NCBI RefSeq assembly: GCF_000826685.1
Contig: NZ_JROO01000034.1
Location: forward strand, 1 to 64,000
Reading direction: 5' to 3'
Length of the DNA: 64,000 nt
Source of the DNA: Streptomonospora alba
GTDB lineage: Bacteria; Actinomycetota; Actinomycetes; Streptosporangiales; Streptosporangiaceae
Below, piece by piece: positions 58,974-64,000 of the stretch. The notes below the pieces were generated by a model. The model saw only the letters and a program-made list of their open reading frames with translations, was not told the DNA's origin and did no database searches. A program made the translations under genes and the position numbers. Each line of letters starts with the position of its first letter. Within the stretch, counting starts at the first letter, position 1.

Positions 58974-61088
58974 ATGAAGGAGTCGGATCAGTTGAGCTTG
59001 GACATCGGTGGACCAGAGGGGGACAGGGCCGCCGAGGATGACGCTATTCACTCCTTGGACGACGAGCACACCATCGACTACATCACCAACAAGCCCGTCA
59101 AGCTCAAGGGCAAGGAGGTCGTGCGCCAGCGCATTGCCCGGGCTCTGTTCCACGAATACGGCATCTCGGTCGATGACATGGCGCGCGACTTCCCCATCCC
59201 CATCCAGCTTGAGGGGACCCGGCGCGGAACCAAGCGCGCCGATATCGCAATCTTCGCGCCCGAGACGGACCACAGACTGGAAAATCTGCAGCGGGTGGTG
59301 ATCTGCAAACCAGAGCCGCCCCAGGGCCGGTCGGCGACCAAGCTCCGCACCTTTGACCAGGCACGGCAGGAAATGGAGGAATTGGAAACACTACTGGGCA
59401 CGGAGACAACCCCGCAGGTCAAGTACGGGTTGTGGACCAATGGGCTGGATTTCTTCTTCCGGGAGAAAAAGTCGGGAAAATTTGGCGCCACGTTCGACGA
59501 CCGCATCGACTGGCCGTTGGCAGACGACAGTGTCAAGAGCGGCAGCGTCGCCTCCGCTGCTCGGCTGCGACGGGGCGAGCGCGAGATGCTCAAAACAGCC
59601 TTCCGCCGCTGCCACAACTATATCCACGGCAACGAGGGCATGCCCAAGGACGCCGCATTCCGACAGTTCCTCTACCTGCTCTTCACTAAGATGCACGATG
59701 AGCAGAGCAGCCGACGAGACCATCGCCCTCCGGAGTTCTACGTCCTGCCGAAGGAGCCGTTCACCGAGGAAGGACGCCAAGCGATCCAGGATCGGATCCT
59801 GCGGTTGTTCAGTGAGGTCAAGAAGGAGTATCCACTCTTCGACGACAGCGATGTGGTCCAGCTGTCGCCCCGTGCCCTTGCCTTCATCGTCGGCGAGCTC
59901 GCCACCTATGACCTGTCGGCCACCGACATGGACGCCAAAGGGATCGCCTATCAGGAGCTGGTGGGAACCAACCTACGGGGAGATCGGGGCCAGTACTTCA
60001 CGCCCTCGGGAGCCGTGGAGCTCATGGTGCAAATCCTGAATCCCCAGGAAGGCGAGCGTGTCCTGGACCCAGCTTGCGGAACCGGTGGGTTCCTACGGGA
60101 GGCGGCGCGTCACCAACTCAATCGCTGGCGGGCGGAAGAGGGAACACTGGGATCGCCCGACACCGAGGAGCAGGTGCTCGCCCATCAGCAACGTCTGGGC
60201 GAATACACCGAACAGTGTGTCTTCGGCGCCGACTTCGACCAGTTCCTCGTGCGTGCTACCAAGATGGGCTTGATGGCCTCGACTGGCCGGGCAGGCAACA
60301 TCTTCCACATGGACTCCTTGGCGTTCCCCGGCGGCCATTATCCCGATGCCGGCGAGGCGCTGCAGCACATACCACTGCCCTCGCGGAAAGATCTCGAAGT
60401 CGACGTGGTCATGACCAACCCGCCGTTCGGAACTGACATCAAGATCGAGGACCAGGAGATCCTCCGCCCCTTCCAGGACGGGGTCGCACAGTCGTGGACA
60501 CGCAACAAAGAGACCGGAGAGCTGGAAGCCGGAGACAAGCCGCTGTCCTCGGCGTCGCCCGAGCAGCTCTTCATCCAGCGGGCCGTGGAGTGGGTGCGCC
60601 CGGGAGGCCGGGTGGGCATCGTGCTGCCCAACGGCATCCTCTCCAATCCTGGTCCCAACGACCAGGCGATTCGCCAGTGGATCCTGGACCACTGCTGGGT
60701 GCTGGCCAGTGTGGAGCTACCGGTCGAGACCTTCATTGTGGAGGCCAACGTCAACATTCTGACCAGCTTGCTCTTCCTGAAGAAGAAGACGCCCCAAGAG
60801 AAGAAGGCATCGATCATGCGGAGCGAGGTCGAAGACTACCCGGTCTTCATGGCCGTAGCCGAGAAGGTCGGTGTGGACCGCAGAGGAAAGGTGGTCTACA
60901 AGCGTCGTCCCGACGGTTCACCCATCGTGGAAGACGTAACGGAGAAGGAACGCCTCCGCATCGGCGGCAAGGAAGTGGAACGCACCCTGGTGCGCAAGCA
61001 GAAGGTGGTAGACAACGACCTTCCAGAGATCGCGGCCGCTTACCACCGATTCCGCGAACAGTACCCGGAGCCGGGAGCGGCACAGTGA
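58974..61088 (+). CDS. hsdM: Type I-like N6-adenine DNA methyltransferase (HsdM)
   Basis: 704 aa from the ATG at 58974 (GAAGG upstream); a GTG at 58923 is an alternative. An N-terminal type I R-like domain (YITNKPVKLKGKEVVRQRIA; DIAIFAPETDHRLENLQRVV) is fused to the methyltransferase: SAM motif VLDPACGTGGFLREA at residue about 363 and catalytic NPPFGTD at about 482. It methylates adenine at the site chosen by the S subunit. The stop overlaps the S gene. No hsdR is in the window, and the next gene is a kinase, as in phage-defence systems rather than classic restriction. Confidence 0.9.
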   Translation: MKESDQLSLDIGGPEGDRAAEDDAIHSLDDEHTIDYITNKPVKLKGKEVVRQRIARALFHEYGISVDDMARDFPIPIQLEGTRRGTKRADIAIFAPETDHRLENLQRVVICKPEPPQGRSATKLRTFDQARQEMEELETLLGTETTPQVKYGLWTNGLDFFFREKKSGKFGATFDDRIDWPLADDSVKSGSVASAARLRRGEREMLKTAFRRCHNYIHGNEGMPKDAAFRQFLYLLFTKMHDEQSSRRDHRPPEFYVLPKEPFTEEGRQAIQDRILRLFSEVKKEYPLFDDSDVVQLSPRALAFIVGELATYDLSATDMDAKGIAYQELVGTNLRGDRGQYFTPSGAVELMVQILNPQEGERVLDPACGTGGFLREAARHQLNRWRAEEGTLGSPDTEEQVLAHQQRLGEYTEQCVFGADFDQFLVRATKMGLMASTGRAGNIFHMDSLAFPGGHYPDAGEALQHIPLPSRKDLEVDVVMTNPPFGTDIKIEDQEILRPFQDGVAQSWTRNKETGELEAGDKPLSSASPEQLFIQRAVEWVRPGGRVGIVLPNGILSNPGPNDQAIRQWILDHCWVLASVELPVETFIVEANVNILTSLLFLKKKTPQEKKASIMRSEVEDYPVFMAVAEKVGVDRRGKVVYKRRPDGSPIVEDVTEKERLRIGGKEVERTLVRKQKVVDNDLPEIAAAYHRFREQYPEPGAAQ

Positions 61089-62491
61089 AGATCGCGGACA
61101 TCCACACCCCCGTCAAGGCTGCTTGGTTGGCCGAACAGGGTCTCCGGTTGGACCCGCGTCCGTATGTCTCCGAAGCGTTCCAGGCCGGTAAGGCTCTGGA
61201 GCGCATGCCCGGCACGATGCCGCTGGCCGAGGTGTCCGAACGCATCTTCCATCCTGGTATCTCCAGCCGACACTGGACCACTGACCAAGAGCACGGAGTG
61301 CCTTTCCTGGGTAGCGCGGCCATTTTCCAGGCCGACCTGTCCCACGTTCCAATGATCACCAAGGACTCCTTCACCAAGACTCGAGACCTGGCGCTGGAGC
61401 CCGGCTGGACACTGATCACTCGCTCTGGAATGTCCGCAGGGCGCATCACCTGCTCGCGGCCGGACATGGACGGCCAGGCGTGCAGCGAACACGTCATGCG
61501 GGTGGTGCCCGACACGAATCGGATCCCGGCAGGTTACCTGTACGCCTTCCTAGTCAGTCCCTACGGAAAGCCGATCGTGCAGAGCCGGGTGTACGGCACC
61601 AGCATCAAGCATCTTGAAGCTCGCCATGTTGCCGACATTCCGATTCCGCGGTTCGGTGCCGAACTCGAGGATAAGGTCGACGGCCTGATGCAGCAGTCCC
61701 TGAAGCTGCGGTCACAGGTTCAGGCGAATCTGGTTAGTGCGACCGAGGATCTGTTTCGGAGTGCAGGGATGGCCGACCTCATCAATTTCAACTGGCATGG
61801 TCACCGGCGGGATCTGGATTTCTCGGTCCGAAGTCTTCGGAGTCGTTCGTTTCGCGCACTCAACTATTCGCCCAGGTCTAGGGCGCTGCTGTCACAACTT
61901 GGGTCTGTGCCCCATGTCACTCTGGGGGATCTCTGTGCAGGCGGCTTGCTCAGTACAGGGAAACGGTTCAAAAGAGTTGAAGCGACTCCGAAGGAAGGTG
62001 TGCGGCTCATCGGCCAGCGCCAGGCGTTCTGGTCACGTCCATACGGCAGGTGGATCAACCCGCTTCAGGCTCCGTCGGATATCCGTCCGCCGGACGAAAC
62101 CGTCCTAGTGGCTGCACATGGCACCCTCGGAGAGCGCGAAGTATACGGCCGTTCTATCCTAGTCACCGGGAATTGGCTCCAGCACGCCTTTGGTCAAGAC
62201 TTCCTACGTGTCCGCAGTAAGGATGAGGGCTTCCCTGGGGCTTACTTGTTCGCGTTTTTCCGGTCTGAGGTCGCCTTCCGCATCCTTCGATCGATGAGCG
62301 TGGGTGGCAAACAGCAGGAATATCACCCAGAGCTGCTCCGTAGTCTCCCTGTCCCTGAGTGCACTCCCGAGGACCGGCAGCGGATCGCGGACACCGTGCG
62401 CCAGGCATATCGGTGGCGCGATGAGGCCGATATGCGGGAGGATGAGGCCTTGTCGCTGGTTGAGGAAGCGGTACGAGAGACGGCGGGATAG
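61085..62491 (+). CDS. DNA specificity (S) subunit-like protein
   Basis: 468 aa from the GTG at 61085 (GTGA overlap with hsdM). Two target-recognition-like halves are visible: VSERIFHPGISSRHW to IPRFGAELEDKVDGLMQQSL, and TLGDLCAGGLLSTGKRFKRV to GKQQEYHPELLRSLPVPECT. Each ends in a helix, as in type I S subunits. It would direct the adjacent methyltransferase. Base composition is slightly less GC-rich in the middle (61730-62300), consistent with exchange of a recognition domain. Confidence 0.8.
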   Translation: MKIADIHTPVKAAWLAEQGLRLDPRPYVSEAFQAGKALERMPGTMPLAEVSERIFHPGISSRHWTTDQEHGVPFLGSAAIFQADLSHVPMITKDSFTKTRDLALEPGWTLITRSGMSAGRITCSRPDMDGQACSEHVMRVVPDTNRIPAGYLYAFLVSPYGKPIVQSRVYGTSIKHLEARHVADIPIPRFGAELEDKVDGLMQQSLKLRSQVQANLVSATEDLFRSAGMADLINFNWHGHRRDLDFSVRSLRSRSFRALNYSPRSRALLSQLGSVPHVTLGDLCAGGLLSTGKRFKRVEATPKEGVRLIGQRQAFWSRPYGRWINPLQAPSDIRPPDETVLVAAHGTLGEREVYGRSILVTGNWLQHAFGQDFLRVRSKDEGFPGAYLFAFFRSEVAFRILRSMSVGGKQQEYHPELLRSLPVPECTPEDRQRIADTVRQAYRWRDEADMREDEALSLVEEAVRETAG

Positions 62492-62493
62492 CG

Positions 62494-64000
62494 ATGGCGC
62501 AGATCCTCGGCGGCGGTCCCCCTGTTAACGACGCTGAGCGTGCTGCGATCAAGCATCTGCGTGACCACGGTCCGCACGAATGGCTGGTTCTGCACAACGT
62601 CGAGTTCCCTATCCATGGCGTGAGCAGGGAAATTGACCTTGTGGTGGTGACCGGCCACTCTGTGGCACTGGGTGAGGTTAAAGGGTTCCGGGGCAAGATC
62701 CGGGTTGCGGGCCGCCGGTGGTTCCCGACGAACGGTGCGCCGTTCGGCTCGCCGGTACGCACCCTGCGCGGTCATGCGCGGTCGGTGAAGGGTCTCTTGG
62801 AGCGGGCCAAGCCCGCGTTGAGCCGGGTGTATGTGGATCATCTCGTGGTCCTCACCGCTTCCAACGCGGTACTCGAGGATCCGAACAACCTCGCCGATGC
62901 GGACGCAAACGATGTCACGAGTCTGGCTCAGCTCATCCCGACCTTGGATGATGTATCGCGGGTGCGTACCGGGATGGTTCGGGACCTGCAGCCGTACGGC
63001 GATCAAATCATCCAGGCCTTGACCGGTTCGGTGAAGTATCCGACCGGGCCGCAGCGGTTCGGGAACTGGGAGGTGTCACAGCGCCTCGGCGGCACGGAAG
63101 AGGTCACCGAGTACCGCGCGAAGAATCCCTCGGTACCGACGTCCGAGACTGTGTTGCTGCGGGTGTATCGCGCCGACCCCTTCCAGCCCGAGGATGTGCG
63201 GGCGAGTGAGCGTCTGGCGATCGCCAACGCTTACGAGGTGCTGGCGACGATGCCCCGCAGTCCGTACATCGTCGGGCAACGCGAGTTCTTCCCCATTGAG
63301 GATGAGAGCCGGTTCGTGCTCGTACTCGACGATGTGGGAGGAGAGTCGCTGCAGCTTCTGCTCGACGATCCGCGGCGACCGCTGGGCGGCGACACCAAAC
63401 TGCGGATCATCCACGACATCTTGCGGGGGCTTCGCCACGCGCACGGACATCGGGTGCTACATCGCGCCCTGTCGCCGGCGGCGGTATTGGTGTCGGGCGG
63501 TGGGAAGGCCGTGCTGACGGGTTTCGACCACGCTCGCCCCGAGGCGCCGCGCGATCACACGGTCGTCGACCGGCTTGCCGACGTTTTGGACCCGGCATAT
63601 GTGGCTCCTGAATGTCAGGACCATCCGCAAGGCCTTGGCCGTGCATCGGATGTCTACGCCGCAGGGATGCTCTCATTCCGGATCCTGACCGGGGAGCTTC
63701 CTTTCACGAGCAGCACCGACCAGGCGACGCGGCGCAGCGAGCTGCCGGCGGAGGTGATGGAGGCGGCCGGAGTTCCCGCTGAGGTGGCGACGCTGTTGCA
63801 GCGGATGTGTGCCTTGGATCCTGCCCGGCGCCCGAGCGCGGCCGACGCCGCCGAGACGTTGCGCCGTGTCACCGGTGCGGGTGGCGGCGAGTGGCGGGGT
63901 GATGACAGCACACCGTCGGGTGTCGACTATCGGAACCTGTCCGCGGATCATCAGCTGACCCGCAAGTACACCGTGCGGCGTCAGCTCGGTTCGGGGAGAT
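62494..64000 (+). CDS. NERD-domain/Ser-Thr kinase protein (PglW-like), N-terminal part
   Basis: The open frame runs past the window edge; 502 codons are seen. Residues about 10-130 are a NERD nuclease-related domain (EWLVLHNVEFPIHGVSREID; LGEVKGFRGKIRVAGRRWF). Residues about 190-460 form a kinase domain whose key sites are altered: HRALSPAAVLV in place of HRDLKPxN and LTGFDHAR in place of DFG, so it is probably a pseudokinase. A second kinase P-loop begins at the edge (YTVRRQLGSG). PglW proteins of BREX type 2 and related systems combine NERD and kinase in this way. Confidence 0.82.
   Translation, partial: MAQILGGGPPVNDAERAAIKHLRDHGPHEWLVLHNVEFPIHGVSREIDLVVVTGHSVALGEVKGFRGKIRVAGRRWFPTNGAPFGSPVRTLRGHARSVKGLLERAKPALSRVYVDHLVVLTASNAVLEDPNNLADADANDVTSLAQLIPTLDDVSRVRTGMVRDLQPYGDQIIQALTGSVKYPTGPQRFGNWEVSQRLGGTEEVTEYRAKNPSVPTSETVLLRVYRADPFQPEDVRASERLAIANAYEVLATMPRSPYIVGQREFFPIEDESRFVLVLDDVGGESLQLLLDDPRRPLGGDTKLRIIHDILRGLRHAHGHRVLHRALSPAAVLVSGGGKAVLTGFDHARPEAPRDHTVVDRLADVLDPAYVAPECQDHPQGLGRASDVYAAGMLSFRILTGELPFTSSTDQATRRSELPAEVMEAAGVPAEVATLLQRMCALDPARRPSAADAAETLRRVTGAGGGEWRGDDSTPSGVDYRNLSADHQLTRKYTVRRQLGSGR

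Noticed and set aside
1-64000. CRISPR arrays, rRNA and tRNA genes
   Set aside because: I found no regularly spaced repeats and no cloverleaf-like sequence by eye. A tRNAscan or repeat search would be needed to exclude them fully.

Overview
The window is high-GC DNA with dense, overlapping genes, consistent with an actinomycete (Streptomyces or Streptosporangiales type). Typical actinomycete families are present: DUF574 methyltransferases, DUF5753/DUF397 regulator pairs, an RsbW-like ATPase and a BTAD regulator. I cannot name a species from the sequence alone.

Layout. (1) 1-10057, + strand: a conjugative type IV secretion operon (pilin end, VirB6/TrbL-like, PrgI, VirB4, VirD4/TraG, replication-relaxation protein, peptidoglycan hydrolase), closed by a DUF574 methyltransferase and a strong terminator. 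(2) 10.1-16.3 kb, - strand: accessory genes of the mobile element, including an ArdC-like antirestriction protein and a second DNA clamp (dnaN paralogue). A 34-bp nested palindrome lies in front of this block. (3) 16.9-26.8 kb, - strand: a complete Tad pilus operon ending in an OmpA/BTAD fusion. (4) 27.1-32.8 kb: a small kinase, a WhiJ/BldB-type regulatory trio, a HAD hydrolase and an XRE regulator.

(5) 32.9-47.0 kb, + strand: the most interesting part. An 18-bp gene encoding the pentapeptide MRYDH lies directly upstream of a cytochrome P450 gene. This is the hallmark of biarylitide-type minimal RiPP clusters (bytA/bytO). It is embedded in a long collinear operon with two more P450s, a DUF574 methyltransferase, an EEP-family hydrolase, an ABC exporter, a pre-ATP-grasp (PGM1-type) peptide ligase, an aspartyl/asparaginyl beta-hydroxylase, an arginine amidinotransferase, a second ATP-grasp ligase and a class I methyltransferase. 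The inferred product is a Tyr-His cross-linked peptide that is beta-hydroxylated, N-terminally extended and guanidinylated.

(6) 47.0-51.9 kb: a divergent APH-like kinase, then a decayed prophage remnant with terminase fragments and several frameshifted genes. (7) 52.0-58.6 kb, + strand: a tight six-gene operon with an APH-like kinase, an archaeal-type methionine adenosyltransferase, a second kinase, a seryl-tRNA synthetase paralogue, a glycosyltransferase and an alanyl-tRNA-synthetase-like protein; its pathway is unknown. (8) 59.0 kb to the right edge: a defence module with a type I-like N6-adenine methyltransferase, a specificity subunit and the start of a NERD-kinase protein (PglW-like).
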